A stretch of 64,000 nt of DNA, from positions 2,426,672 through 2,490,671 of the forward strand of contig NC_065405.1 of NCBI RefSeq assembly GCF_024362695.1, written 5' to 3'. Numbering within the stretch: the stretch's first letter is position 1; each line of letters opens with the position of its first letter. The stretch is from Pectinophora gossypiella (lineage: Eukaryota > Arthropoda > Insecta > Lepidoptera > Gelechiidae). The notes beneath the pieces were generated by a model. That model did no database searches and had not been told where the DNA came from. It saw only the letters and a program-made list of their open reading frames with translations. A program made the position numbers and the translations under genes. This document shows positions 42,061 through 52,439 of this stretch, piece after piece.

Positions 42061-42132
42061 TGCCGTGACCAGGATTCGAACCTGGGTTACTACGGCCACA
42101 ACGTAGGGTCCTAACCACTAGACGATCACGGC
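42061..42132 (-). tRNA. tRNA-His: tRNA-His (anticodon GTG), copy 3
   Basis: Third identical gene. The cloverleaf pairs fully and the anticodon loop is TTGTGGC. It has the same flanks (cgctccgccgcgacagtgta before, gctgtcggagctctgac after on plus), so the three genes arose by duplication of a roughly 130-bp unit. Spacings are about 2.8 and 2.3 kb, too irregular for a tandem array. Presumably functional. Confidence 0.93.
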
Positions 42133-42458
42133 TGTCGGAGCTCTGACTACAGCGACGAAATCTTTAATCGCATTCCAATAACTTGCTTTACTTACTTTCA
42201 TTTTGTCAATTTGTCACAGTTGCGCAAGCGTCAATAAAAAGTAATTGACGCAGAGATTGGCTCATGCTGAACGGTTTGTTGCTATTATGATACTCATTGT
42301 AGTTTTATGTAGGTACATATATATCTATTATAAATAAATAAATATGTAAATAAGTCCTCAAGTCGAAGACGTAATTGTCAACTTAAAATATTAAAATGCT
42401 CAGTTGCCTCAACTGAGCATTTTGACCGGGAGTCGAGTGGAGTAAGAGGCGAGTTAAC
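42133..42458. other. tRNA leader side and spacer with a perfect hairpin
   Basis: aaaatgctcagttg at 42393-42406 pairs exactly with 42410-42423 around a CCT loop (14-bp stem). Its role is unknown. The rest is AT-rich. Confidence 0.5.
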
Positions 42459-42782
42459 ATCAAAAGACTCGTATCCACTAAGTAACATTTAACGCGCAAC
42501 GCGTAACACGCAACGCGTAACGCTCAACATATATGACAACGTTGCACAACGGCGTGCGTTGCCAGCTGATTCGCAACTATCGCGCGGCTTGTTGTTTGTT
42601 TAGTACGCACCGTATCGTTAGTTAATCATCAATTGCTGACGCGCAACAACACTAGTTCCTCTGGCGACATGTTATCGACGACAGACGTGTATTAGATGCG
42701 TAGAGAGACAACACGTTTGGCAACATGTTGTTTAAAATGTTGCGCGCCAAATGTTGCCAAGTGGAAATGCGGCTTTGGAATA
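42459..42782. mobile_element. MITE-Y, 324 bp
   Basis: Ends ccactaagtaacatttaacg (42475 on) and ccaaatgttgccaagtgg (to 42764) are inverted, and a weaker match extends to the outer aaagac/cggcttt. Interior repeats of gcgcaac, acgcgtaac. No coding capacity. Confidence 0.6.
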
Positions 42783-42879
42783 GAGTTAGACTTCAAGAAT
42801 AGATAATGCATGAAGAATGCAACGTCTCGTCGCGACACGGCGATGCGTCATCCGTGCTATATATTTTATATTTTTTGAC
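42783..42879. other. No gene seen
   Basis: Short spacer. Confidence 0.3.
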
Positions 42880-42930
42880 GTGACTTATTGTAGATTTACT
42901 TCAAATGGCATTAGGTAATTACTTGGCTTG
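42880..42930 (-). mobile_element. LINE-D terminal fragment
   Basis: gacgtgacttattgtagatt, aatggcattaggtaattact, a diverged copy of the LINE-D 3' end. Confidence 0.55.
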
Positions 42931-43214
42931 AAAAATGTTCTATATTATTATGATCGTACATTATTAAATTAAAAAGGTATAAAGTACGAAGTAGCCTAAT
43001 AAAAAAAGAAACAAGTAACTTCATAAATAAAAAAAACTCTCACGATGAAAACTTTTCCAATGACAGGTGCGGAAGTTTTAACGGAATCCCCCTGGTTGCA
43101 TTTCCCGTAGCAATAAAATTCACATCACGTACTTATCGCTACCGTCGTCCGTTCTGCGAATCTGACGATATAGGACCCTAAAAACAATACACACACACAC
43201 TTACATACACTCAC

Positions 43215-43630
43215 TATTCATTATACACTTTCATTGCACTCACGCCTGTAATTTCCAATAGTGTGGGTAGTGCCACAATTAATCAACCCCGATACCGACC
43301 CCGTCGGCGTGGTCCACGATTTCCCTCAATCAGCGCTTATCGCTATCGACCCGCTAGGGTCGATTAATTATTTCAAACATTTTCCTCTCAGACGACGCCC
43401 TGAGCCGAGGTTCGCGCCCAACTGGGCACTCTCAGGCCTGTTGTCTTAAACGTTGTACCGGGTGGGAGCCTTCAGCGCTCCCCATTTGTCCGGCCAAGTA
43501 GTTAATGCCATCTGCGGCAAATCTACAATAAGTCACGTCAAAAGACACCTTGCAGAAAATTTTGATGCGCATTCCTAAGATGGACAGTATGGTAACGGTG
43601 GTCAACTCATTATCGATATTATGGTCCATT
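43215..43630 (-). mobile_element. LINE-V 3' end interrupted by LINE-D
   Basis: actcacgcctgtaatttcc, tgtgggtagtgccacaatta on the left and gacaccttgcagaaaatttt, cattcctaagatgg on the right are one LINE-V end. A plus-strand LINE-D fills 43284-43541. Confidence 0.7.
43284..43541 (+). mobile_element. LINE-D 3' end
   Basis: Encodes the C-terminal DFPQSALIAIDPLGSIN, then gttgtaccgggtgggagcct, ggccaagtagttaatgccat, aagtcacgtcaaaa. The target duplication is too short to be sure (tcaa). Confidence 0.8.
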
Positions 43631-43704
43631 ATGTTGGAAAAAACATAAACACGTTTAGTTGCTCATCTTCTTTTTTAGATTGTTCCCTATAACAAATCGC
43701 CCGT

Positions 43705-43815
43705 TATCTTTTTGACGTGGCTTATTGTAGATGTGCCGCAAAAGGCATTAACTACTTGGCCGGACAAATGGGGAGCGCTGAGGGCTCTCACGCGGTACGA
43801 AATTTAAGACAACAA
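43705..43815 (-). mobile_element. LINE-D 3' end, minus
   Basis: tttttgacgtggcttattgt, actacttggccggacaaatg, gggagcgctgagggctctca; ends at gacaacaacg. 5'-truncated. Confidence 0.8.
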
Positions 43816-44296
43816 CGTTATCATTCAAGTCAAGTTTATGCATTCCTTAAAGATCGGAAAGAAAAAAACTTGGAAAAATTTATTCTCAACCAAATGCCTT
43901 TTTCCAATTCGCTGCTTTTATTTTTCGTAACTCATGTTTCTGAGGGGATACACTCCACGTTGCTCCACATTATATAGCAGTTTCTCACGAGTTTTAGCTG
44001 GACAGTATAGAGAACTGTCAAAGTTTAAGAACACTCATCAGTACTGCCGACTACATTTGTAGTAAGTAGTTTTTATCCTCAATGATATAATTTAGGACCC
44101 GTGGCTCGGATTTCCTATCGCTGCAATATTCCCGTCACGTACCAACAGATATAGTTCTCGTCACTTCCTACAAGCTATGCAATGTTATCACTACGACCCT
44201 ACCTTTTAGAATATCTGATGGACCCTGGATCCTGTTTACCTTAGTGTAATGGAAGGAAGACTGCCTTATTCGTGGATGTGAGTTCAGTTATGTATA
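43816..44296. other. No gene seen
   Basis: AT-rich spacer. Confidence 0.3.
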
Positions 44297-44395
44297 TACA
44301 GGGTGTTAGTGACATCGTAACGAATACTAAGGGGGATGATTTAGACCATGATTCTGAGTTGATATCAAGTGGAATTTCCTGTCGGAAAATTCATA
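44297..44395 (+). repeat. Repeat L
   Basis: tatacagggtgttagtgaca, gatttagaccatgattctg, agttgatatcaagtggaatt. Confidence 0.7.
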
Positions 44396-44639
44396 AAAAA
44401 AATGTTTTTGTAATTATTTTCAGTTCCATACTTTTGCGACGACTACCCGCGACGACGCTCAAAAGAAAGACCTACTTATAATTTAAACGCTCCGCGATTT
44501 ATTTGCTTTTAAAAATAGTAATATTACATTTTTACACTTAAATTTTATACCAGTTTAAAGAAGAAAGCAATTGCTACAAACATCAGAAAACATATTTTTT
44601 CTATTATCTCACATTTTTTCCCACATTCATCAACACGCA

Positions 44640-44750
44640 CACACGCACGCGGGTTCAAAGTTGATTGTACTCAACCATTTCTAAGGAGATTTCCAATTTG
44701 GTCAATGTAAGTCCATCTAGGTTTTCCTCTACCAGCTCTACCAGTAACCT
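44640..44750 (-). pseudogene. LINE-K coding fragment
   Basis: On minus: GRAGRGKPRWTYIDQIGNLL. The same YIDQIG peptide is in the other LINE-K copies. Confidence 0.7.
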
Positions 44751-45045
44751 GAAGATTTGACAGGTCCGGTTTTTACAGAAGCGACTGCCTGTCTGACCAT
44801 CCAACCCGCGAAGGAAAAACCAGTCCAATACAGATTAGGTCACACACCTTCGAAAATGAATTTCTCGGGATGTGTGTTTCCTTACGATGTTTTTCTTTAC
44901 CGCTGAGCACGTGGTAATCATTTATGATCCAAACATGAATTCGAAAACAAATTCGATAACCATTGGTTTAGGCCTGTGATGGATTCGAACCTGTGACCTC
45001 AAAGTGAGAGGCAAGCGTTCTACCAACTGGGCTACCACGGCCCAC
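44748..45045 (-). mobile_element. SINE-C, full-length
   Basis: Best minus-strand copy: gaagatttgacaggtccggt, ccaacccgcgaaggaaaaac, cgctgagcacgtggtaatca. The tRNA-like head is at 44975-45043 (ttcgaacctgtgacctcaaa, ctaccaactgggctaccacg; box A and box B on minus). Confidence 0.87.
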
Positions 45046-45424
45046 AGATAACGCAATAGTGCAAATAATTACGCAACTTGATTGATAAAGTGCTCAAAGT
45101 GAACCGACATTAAATTTGACATGATAATAATTTGACTTTAATATGTGTAAAGGAGTGAACCTTTGAAGATACGCATATGTAAGTTTGTAATGAAACCGAG
45201 TATGTTGGCAAAAATCTGTCCCGACAAAATCTCATCATATTTTATGAGAATTACCCATTATTACGTTTGCGGTTTCCCTTTCCTTGAGGATTGGCCAAAA
45301 TCCGGAATACACATTACTCGCCCGCAGTACCGTCTTTACCATGGGACCAGCTCAGGGCCACCATTCTCACGGGCCTCCAAAAGGCCAGCATATTTACCTA
45401 TACTGTAATTAATAAGACCTATTA
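45046..45424. other. No gene seen
   Basis: A GC-balanced stretch with overlapping ORFs (45163-45408, 45291-45518 on both strands). None has a recognisable domain. Confidence 0.3.
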
Positions 45425-45995
45425 CAAAAATCACTTTGTGATCCCTAATTTGGTTAGGACACTGCAGGCTGATCACCTGATTGCACGAAAGTAAGATGAC
45501 CCGTGCTTCGGAGGGCACGTTAAACAGTCGGTTCCGGCTGCTATTTACATGAAAAAGTAGTGTAGTCGTTACATGAGTTTAGGGTGGTTGAGTAAAATTG
45601 AAATAACTATGTAATACTTAAAGTTTTCTTATATTTTCTCTTTTTTCCCAATATAATACAGAGCACAAAATCTACCCGTCGCCTTCCTTCCCTTTCCTCT
45701 CTCCCCTCTCACTCCCCTTCAGGTCACGTTCATAAACTTCACCTCATATACATCACGTTCATAATAAGCTTTCATTCCCACATATATCAGCGGGCTTAGC
45801 AGCGTAAGTGCGCGACTCTTTCGCGCCTCGACATACGTCACCCGTCACTCTCTCACAGTACTGTACAGAAAGAGACGAGATCTCTGTCGCGGCGAGAAAG
45901 AGTCGCGTGCTTACGGTGCAGGGCTTTGGCGGTTCAATAATAAACCTGACATCAGGGTTGATGAGGAGGAGAGAACAGAAAACAGGGCCCTATAT
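45425..45995 (+). mobile_element. SINE-A split by about 340 bp
   Basis: Left part cactttgtgatccctaattt, gtgcttcggagggcacgtta to gtcgttacatgag; right part ggctttggcggttcaataat, gacatcagggttgatgagga. Between them lies foreign DNA with a hairpin (45799-45919). Confidence 0.65.
45799..45919. mobile_element. GC-rich hairpin element
   Basis: gcagcgtaagtgcgcgactc at 45799 pairs with gagtcgcgtgcttacggtgc at 45900. Arms are 37 bp with few mismatches around about 47 bases. A 118-codon ORF crosses it by chance. Confidence 0.6.
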
Positions 45996-46454
45996 TCGCA
46001 TGCGCCCTAGGGCCCCAGGACAGCGACAGCCCTTCCTTCCCCTTTCCACATCAACATACCTTGTCGAAGATTTATTTTCAATTACGGCGGAAATTGTATT
46101 TCCTGTGACCTTTGAGGTAAACGGTATATGCGTCGACCGCTGCTGCAACGTTAGCTACGTTTGATATTATAACGTGGGCGTCCATTAGTAACCTTTATAC
46201 CTTATTTATACGACCGTATCAAAAGGGGTAGGCAGATGAAGGTAGGTGTAGGTTGTCAGATTTTTTTTAGGTAAACGTGATCCATCCTAGTCCATCGTCA
46301 CTTCTAAGTCTTTCTTTCTAAGTTCTTTTAAGAGAAGTCTAATTTATTAAAAAAAAATAATGCCCAAGTAACTTACTTTATGTAAAGAAGCTTAATATAA
46401 GATTAAATATTACCTAAATGATAAAAATGCTTTTTATTAAATGTGTTCCCCTAC
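45996..46454. other. No gene seen
   Basis: Mixed composition; no shared repeat. Confidence 0.3.
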
Positions 46455-46545
46455 ATAACATTACATAAACAGGCTATATGCGTCCCACTGCTGGGCACAG
46501 GCCTCCCCTCAATCAACCAGAGGGGGTATGGAGCATATGGGGTAA
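46455..46545 (-). mobile_element. SINE-B tail fragment
   Basis: acataaacaggctatatgcg, tcccactgctgggcacaggc, aatcaaccagagggggtatg. Confidence 0.75.
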
Positions 46546-46609
46546 GGGGAGGGGGGTGTTCCCCTAGTTATTAAATAACTTGTAATGTATACCTGCATTG
46601 ATTTAAAAG

Positions 46610-46665
46610 ATTTGTTGCTGTTGCAGTTTCTTGTCATTTTGAAACGGGAAAATAAACCCAAGTTA
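46610..46665 (+). mobile_element. LINE 3' segment
   Basis: ttgttgctgttgcagtttct, gtcattttgaaac occur also at 50684-50740, 53130-53215 and (minus) 47990-48025. Confidence 0.5.
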
Positions 46666-46926
46666 TTAAATGAAAGGAAATGTAAGTGATAGTAAGCTAC
46701 CGTTCTATTGATGTATAATATGTTACTATAGATATATTCATTGCCTTCATATTTTTGTTAAATGTGTTTTGAAGTTAAAGAAGGACATATATTTCATTTA
46801 GAACTCCTTTCCCTCAATCGCTTTTGTGGGACGTCAGAAATTCGCGCTCCAGTGCTCGTATGTGGTTTCAACTGTAACACGTGTAAGTGGCTATACAAAT
46901 ATATATTTCATGTTTATGTCAATAAT

Positions 46927-47303
46927 GGTGCTAATTCCTGCAGACGCCATCTAATTTTATTTTAAGTTATACCTGTCATTTTCTTATTCACCGAAAAGGA
47001 AAGGGACGGATGATTGATAGCTCTTAATTTTAGAAAGAATGAGTAAATTAATGGATTACCCGGACGAATCAAAAAGGTATTTCGCTGGTATGCAAACCAT
47101 TTGTCGTGTGCTGTCAACATAATTCTGTAAGGTTATTGGCCAGTGTAAAATTTTTAGACGGTTGTTTTAGATTTGTGCTTAAAATTGACGTGTGTTCCAT
47201 AAATTTTATGCTTGCCGATTACCCGTCGCTTTCCTTTTCGGCGGATAAGAAAAATGACAGATATAACTTAAAATAAAATTAGATGGTGTTTACAGGAGTT
47301 AGA
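46927..47303. mobile_element. MITE-M, full
   Basis: gccatctaattttattttaa and its complement ttaaaataaaattagatgg lie near the two ends; gaaaaggaaagggacgga and gctttccttttcggcgga pair inside. About 377 bp. Confidence 0.8.
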
Positions 47304-47476
47304 ACCAATGTCTAGCTTTAGGGATCTGTTATCTGGCTGAATAAAAAAATAATGATCATCGCGCATATTATAAGTATTGTAGCTACCGAGCGCGGGATTA
47401 GATTTCCTAATCTGTTGGCATAAGTACGCACAAACAAAGTAAACAATAATCGGAACGAGTAGGCAAAGGTGTATAA

Positions 47477-47698
47477 AACCGTGGTAGCCCAGTTGGTAGA
47501 ACGCTTGCGTCTCACTTTGAGGTCGCAGGTTCGAATCCAGCACAGGCCTAAACCAATGATAGTCGAATTTCTTTTAGAATTCATGATTGGATCATAAATT
47601 ATTATCAGATGCTCAGCGGTGAAGGAAAACATCACGAGGAAACCCACATTCCCGAAAAATGCATTTTCGGAGGTATGTGACCTAACCTGTATTGGGCT
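47477..47698 (+). mobile_element. SINE-C, plus strand
   Basis: Head at the left: ccgtggtagcccagttggta (box A) and gcaggttcgaatccagc (box B), then aggtatgtgacctaacctgt reading as the reverse of the other copies. Ends cctgtattgggctgg. Confidence 0.82.
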
Positions 47699-47875
47699 GG
47701 TTATTACATGAGCCATGTTAGGGGATGACGGCTCAATGGGTGATGGGGTTGGTTCCTCCTCATAACCCTCATAGAAGAGAAGACTATGTCATCATGTCGT
47801 CTTGTCTTACGTACTGATGTACATGAGCCATGTCAGGGGCCTTGATGGCTCAGCAATAACCCTGAAACCATAGTT
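47699..47875 (+). mobile_element. Two SINE-A tail fragments
   Basis: cattacatgagccatgtta-type sequence (ttacatgagccatgttaggg) at 47703 and gtacatgagccatgtcaggg at 47817, each followed by gatggctca-type sequence. Confidence 0.65.
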
Positions 47876-47878
47876 TAA

Positions 47879-48170
47879 GGGTGGTATTAATCAGAATCAG
47901 AATCATTTATTCAAAGTAATTATTATGGATACCCTTGTTGAAGGTCAATTTAACATTTTTGAATCTACGTCATTTCGCAAGGTGTTATGGCTGAGGAGAA
48001 GAAATGACAAGAAACTGCAACAGTAACACATATAAAAAATGAACTAATCTCAGCATTGAGACTGCGCTTAAAATCATGTCAATGTGACAGTTCTTATATA
48101 AAAACAGCGACTTGAGTACGATCTTGAGGACAGTCTTAGCTGAGATTAGGTTATAATACCACCGTAAGAT
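47879..48170. mobile_element. MITE-W interrupted by a LINE 3' end
   Basis: MITE-W end gggtggtattaat at 47879, resuming aactaatctcagcattgaga at 48042 and closing tgagattaggttataatacc. Between them (about 47892-48040, minus) is a LINE tail with gcagtttcttgtcatttct and aataaatgattctgattctg. Confidence 0.7.
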
Positions 48171-48412
48171 AGTAAAAAATAAAAAGTAACGTCGAGTGCA
48201 TAAAAATAGTTAAAACACTTAGGTAAGTTAGTACTTACTATTTTTATACATTTCTGTTTTAACTTACAGTTTTTGCTTTAAAAGAAAAAGATGTTAAGTA
48301 TTAAAAAAAAATATCTCATCCCCGAGAAGTCGACCAACGAGTTCTTAATCCTTTGTTCCCAAGTAGAACTTTATAAGATGAAATTATTTCACCTTAGTTA
48401 AGAGTTACTATC
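48171..48412. other. No gene seen
   Basis: AT-rich spacer. Confidence 0.3.
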
Positions 48413-48703
48413 TGTAGGTCCGGGTTCGATTCCCGATGGGGACATTGCCGAAATCACTTTGTGAGACTGTCCTTTGTTTGGTAAGGACTATTCAGGCTTG
48501 AATCACCTGATTGTCCGAAAAAGTACGATGATTTCGTGCTTCGGATGGCACGTTAAGCCGTTGGTCCCGGCTATTAGCCGTAAAAACACCTCCACCAACC
48601 CGCAGTGGAGCAGCGTGGTGGAGTATGCTCCATACCCCCTCCGGTTGATTGAGGGGAGGCTAGTGCCCAGCAGTGGGATGTATATAGGCTGTTAATGTAA
48701 TGT
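48413..48703 (+). mobile_element. SINE-B, head partly missing
   Basis: ggtccgggttcgattcccga (box B), gactgtcctttgtttggtaa, gtggagcagcgtggtggagt, ggttgattgaggggaggcta, atgtatataggctgttaatg. Box A missing. Confidence 0.85.
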
Positions 48704-49012
48704 AATATTTGTACGGCCCTAGTAGAGTAGTTAAGGCATGCAGTAGCCGTATAAAGCCTGGCAGCACGTGGTCAGGTTTACTGTCGTATCGTAAACCGGA
48801 GGATATTGGCACTCACCGCAATCTCCGGCGATGGCGGATTTTACTCCCGGAAATGACATTTAAAATCGTTATAGGATATTGAGGAAAATTTTAACGGTGG
48901 CAGAGTTGGTTTTTTTTCTTAACCCATTGTAACACGGTCGTCTCGGCTTGACAGAGTTGCAGGTTCGCTTCCTGTCACAGTCACAAATGTTCGATTTCTT
49001 CTCTTTAAGTAC
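48704..49012. other. No gene; a degenerate tRNA-like stretch
   Basis: 48940-48985 (ggtcgtctcggcttgacaga, gcaggttcgcttcctgtca) resembles a tRNA or SINE head but the arms do not pair well. Confidence 0.35.
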
Positions 49013-49360
49013 ATTCCATCTCTCTAGCATTATCCCGTTTCTTACAGGCTCCGCTTACGTAACCTGATGATATGACAGGTCCGGTTCTTTACAAAAGCGA
49101 CTACCTGTCTGACCTTCCAACCCGCGAAGGGAATTCCAGCCCAATGTAAGTTAGGTCACATACCTCCGAAAATGTATTTCTCGGGAATGTAAGTGTATTT
49201 ACGATGTTTTCCTTCACAGCTGAGCACGTGATAATCATTTATGATCCAAATATAAATTCGAAAACAAATTTGACAATCATTGGTTTAGGGCTGTGCTAGA
49301 TTCAAACCTGCAACCTCAAAGTGTGAGGCAAGCGTTCTACCAACCGGGCTACCACCGCTC
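49013..49360 (-). mobile_element. SINE-C, full-length
   Basis: ctctagcattatcccgtttc, gacaggtccggttctttaca, ccaacccgcgaagggaat, gctgagcacgtgataatcat, gattcaaacctgcaacctca, ctaccaaccgggctaccacc. Confidence 0.85.
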
Positions 49361-49383
49361 CTTCTCTTTAAGTACATTATATT

Positions 49384-50145
49384 TCAGAAATAATTGATAT
49401 CAGGTGGTTTCCACGATTCGTAACCGGACATTGGCAATAGCTTGCCCCCTATTACATGGAACTTAGACAGCTAACGAAGAGTGAGTGTATATAACCTCTT
49501 AAGACCGAGATTTCCAGACACAATAGTTAAACAATGGGGTTTGGATTTATAAAGAACACTAGCTTTTCCCGCGACTTCGTCCGCGAGGCGTGTTATAAAA
49601 GAGAGATCTTTGTGTGTGTGGCAGTGCATATCAAGTTTCAAGCATCTAACTTATGCAGTTTAGATTTTAACTCCCATTTTTCAAAATACAGCCATAACTA
49701 AACTTTATATTTACTAAGGTATGCATGCATGCTAGATTGAAAACATCTATCGCACGCGGTTTCGATTTTTTCATACAAATGTTTTTTCCCTCTAACTCCC
49801 GTTCCCGTGGGAATTTTGCAATATCCTGTTGCAACTAAGCTTTAAGTTAACTAAGGACCTGCATGCCAAATTTCAAGCGCCTAACTTAAGCGGTTTAGAT
49901 TTTTCATACAAAAGGATTTTCCCGCTAATTCCCGTTTCCGTGGGAATTCCGGGAATTCCTTTCTTAGTGCACCTCTACGGTACCTAAGCTACGTCCCTTC
50001 CAAATTTCAAGTGTCTACGTTTAGCCGTTTTGGCTGTGCGTTGATATGTCAGTCAGTCAGTTTCTTCTTTTATATATTTAGATTCGGTCTTAGGAGGATA
50101 AAATATATCTCTGTCTACCCCTTCAGGAATACAGGCGTGATCCTA
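49384..50145 (+). repeat. Repeat T, split by a Helitron
   Basis: gatatcaggtggtttccacg, ctattacatggaacttagac before; gtcttaggaggataaaata, ctctgtctaccccttcagga, tacaggcgtgatcc after. Confidence 0.65.
49559..50082 (-). mobile_element. Non-autonomous Helitron, 524 bp, minus
   Basis: On minus it begins TC (after A, from T at 50083) with taaatatataaaagaagaaa, ctgactgactgacatatcaa and ends ggacgaagtcgcgggaaaag, CTAG before T. The GC hairpin near the end is cgcgaggcg/cgcgggaaa-type. It sits inside repeat T. No Rep/helicase. Confidence 0.87.
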
Positions 50146-50374
50146 TAATATGTTTCGTCTTTAGAAGGCATTCGCTACTGGAAGTTCCTAAAGTGTTTTC
50201 TGATCCATATTTTTACTATAACCGGACGCGTGGGTCGGTCCCTAACTCTCGCGCCATTTAGCCTCGTTTTTATAGCCAACATCAATTTAACATTCTGTTG
50301 ACTGACATCAATCTTTCCTTAGCTAGTCGGCTGCTCACATCACTCCATAATAAAATAGATTATCGTCGTCTACG
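50146..50374. other. No gene seen
   Basis: Spacer. Confidence 0.3.
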
Positions 50375-50683
50375 GCCTCCGTGGTCCAGTTGAGCGTTGG
50401 GCCCATGATCCGGAGACCCCGGGTTCGAATCCCGGTGGGGACATATCACAAAAAAACACTTTGTGATCCCTAGTTTGGTTAGGACATTACAGGCTGATCA
50501 CCTGATTGTCCGAAGTAAGATCGGAAGGCACGTTATGACGTTGGTCCCGGTTACTACTTATTGTTGTAAGTAAGTAGTCGTTACATGAGCCATGTCAGGG
50601 GCCTTTGCGGCTCAATAATAACCCTAATACCAAGGTTGATGAGGTTGGTAATTCACCTCACAACCCACACGATAGAAGAATAA
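50375..50683 (+). mobile_element. SINE-A, full-length
   Basis: cggcctccgtggtccagttg, ggttcgaatcccggtgggga, cacaaaaaaacactttgtga, gtcgttacatgagccatgtc, cacaacccacacgatagaag. Box A is shortened. Confidence 0.87.
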
Positions 50684-50740
50684 CTTGTAATGTTTTTTGA
50701 TTGAAAGATGTGTTGCTGTTGCAGTTTCCTGTCATTTGTC
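50684..50740 (+). mobile_element. LINE 3' segment
   Basis: aacttgtaatgttttttgat, gatgtgttgctgttgcagtt, tcctgtcattt. Confidence 0.5.
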
Positions 50741-51151
50741 TTCAGCCCTCTTAAAAAAAACAAATTTCAAATTGTTTAAATAAATGACGTAAATTGTGTT
50801 TCTTTTTTAAAGTACCTAATGTAATAGACTTTGTACAGTATTCGTAATCCTAATAATCGCCAAAGCTCAGTGAAGTTTTATCAACATTTTGGATTCGCGG
50901 AAATTAAAAAATAAATTTGTTTGTATTTTATTACATCGCACCACTCCAAAGAGATTACTTACACGGAACACGAATATTTTTAGTAAAACTCTTGGAAAGA
51001 GATTTACTATCTTAATGTTATTTCCCGTCGAAAATAGATAAGAGAGGTCTGGTTTTCAATTATTTGCATCGTCAAGGTGTCCGATTAAGGTGTGATATTG
51101 CGACAGGAGGGCCCTTAAAACCTCTAAATTAATATGCTACTTTGTCAAGTA
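50741..51151. other. No gene seen
   Basis: AT-rich spacer. Confidence 0.3.
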
Positions 51152-51962
51152 TTTTTTTTTTATTTTATTTATTTAAGATACACCATCGGTATATACATAA
51201 AAATTACATGAATAAAATTCAACGGACAATGACCGTATGTTATACCATTACAGGCGTATACAACATTCAAGTTAGTTTTAAACAAATAATAAAACAACAC
51301 GCACACGTGTTTGAGTTAACTTAAAGCTAGAAGATAGAGAAAAAAAAAATTGGATAAAAAGTATATAAAGTAAAATTATAGGAAATTGAGTGAATTTAAA
51401 CAATATTTGTAATTTTATATTTAAAGTTGGTGAGGGTTTCGTGGAAGATGTCGACGTTATTTTTACATGCTTCGTTATACGTTAGCATACAACGGTTTAA
51501 TGGAGAGTATTTGCCAACATTAGTACGATATCGGGGGATGTGCAAACTGTTGCGAATAGGGAACCGTGGAGGCTTTCTAGGCACCGCTAAGCCAATCCGA
51601 GACAAAATATTAGGCGCGTTAATTAATCCATTCAAAACTTTGAAAAGGAATACCAGGTCATGTTTTTTTCGTCGTGAATGTAGATTTTCAATATAGAAAT
51701 GAGCCAAGCGAGCATCATAATCGGCGCGGTATGGGCAATGCCTGTCCTTGTATGCGAGGAATTTTGTGAAACTGCGCTGAATACGCTCCAGTCTTGTTCT
51801 GTGTATCTCGTATATAGGATTCCAAACGGTGGTAGCGTATTCCAGAGTACTACGGATTAATGAATTGAAAACTGCTATTATTGCGTTCACGTTTCTAAAA
51901 GATTTGCAAGTGCGTTTAAGAAATCCTAACATTTGCCAGGCTCTTTTCATTGTGTTGTCAAG
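51152..51962 (-). mobile_element. CR1/jockey-like LINE, 5'-truncated
   Basis: Minus-strand element ending in an A-rich tail (T-run at 51152-51175 on plus, aaataaataaaataaaa-type on minus) and starting HLDNTMKRAWQ. A stop codon lies just upstream of the truncation at about 51970. Confidence 0.8.
51396..51950 (-). pseudogene. Reverse transcriptase C-terminus of a CR1/jockey-like LINE
   Basis: 184 codons open from ATG at 51950 to the stop at 51396. Motifs: MLGFLKRTCKSFRN, LIRSTLEYATTVWNP, then RLERIQRSFTKFL, which is the thumb/C-terminal segment that follows the reverse-transcriptase fingers and palm in jockey and CR1 families. The catalytic YADD motif and the endonuclease are upstream and missing. 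The ORF is intact to the stop and lacks frameshifts, so this insertion is not very old. The first Met is not a true start; the frame is open a little upstream (HLDNTMKR). Confidence 0.88.
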
Positions 51963-52164
51963 ATGTACCTAGTCAAATAAGATACTTTTTACGAAACTTT
52001 TTACAAATAACAGGTTATTTGTAAAAATGATATTATTATTTGTTATTGTTTTTAAATAATCTGTGTGTATGCCTGAAAAGGTAGTATTTGGTGATACTCA
52101 ATGAAAAATAACAGCTGTTTGTAACCTAAATACCGTGCACAGAATAAATTTCATTTCATTTCAT
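51963..52164. other. No gene seen
   Basis: AT-rich, with ATTTC repeats near 52145-52165. Confidence 0.35.
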
Positions 52165-52383
52165 TTTAAACGTCAAAACGAAAGTTTTCTTTGGAATTTG
52201 TATAGAAATACTGTCCTGTGACGTCATCAATAAAATCGATCAAACGTCGTACTCATTGTTACTTAATTCATTAATAAAATTCGAAAATTATTCTAAAAGT
52301 AAAATGACATTGATTTAGGATCATCTTAGACTGGTTTCCATTTCTAGATTAGCATTTTATAATTTATCTTTGATCCAATCAAA
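52165..52383. repeat. Repeat S
   Basis: cgtcaaaacgaaagttttct, gtgacgtcatcaataaaatc, ggatcatcttagactgg, ttataatttatctttgatc. See 30985-31290. Confidence 0.65.
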
Positions 52384-52439
52384 TACCCTATTATTTTAAT
52401 TACATTTCAAATAAAATTTCGCAGCACATACACAGACCT

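Noticed and set aside
39697..42114. ORFs overlapping the tRNA-His genes
   Set aside because: The shared peptide end in these frames is only translation of the tRNA sequence.
45808..46164. 118-codon ORF
   Set aside because: It begins inside a GC-rich hairpin and runs over a SINE fragment, so it is not a gene.
51142..51965. A target duplication around the CR1-like LINE (ttgtcaag at both sides)
   Set aside because: The right-hand word is part of the LINE coding sequence (HLDN), so it cannot be counted as a duplication with confidence.
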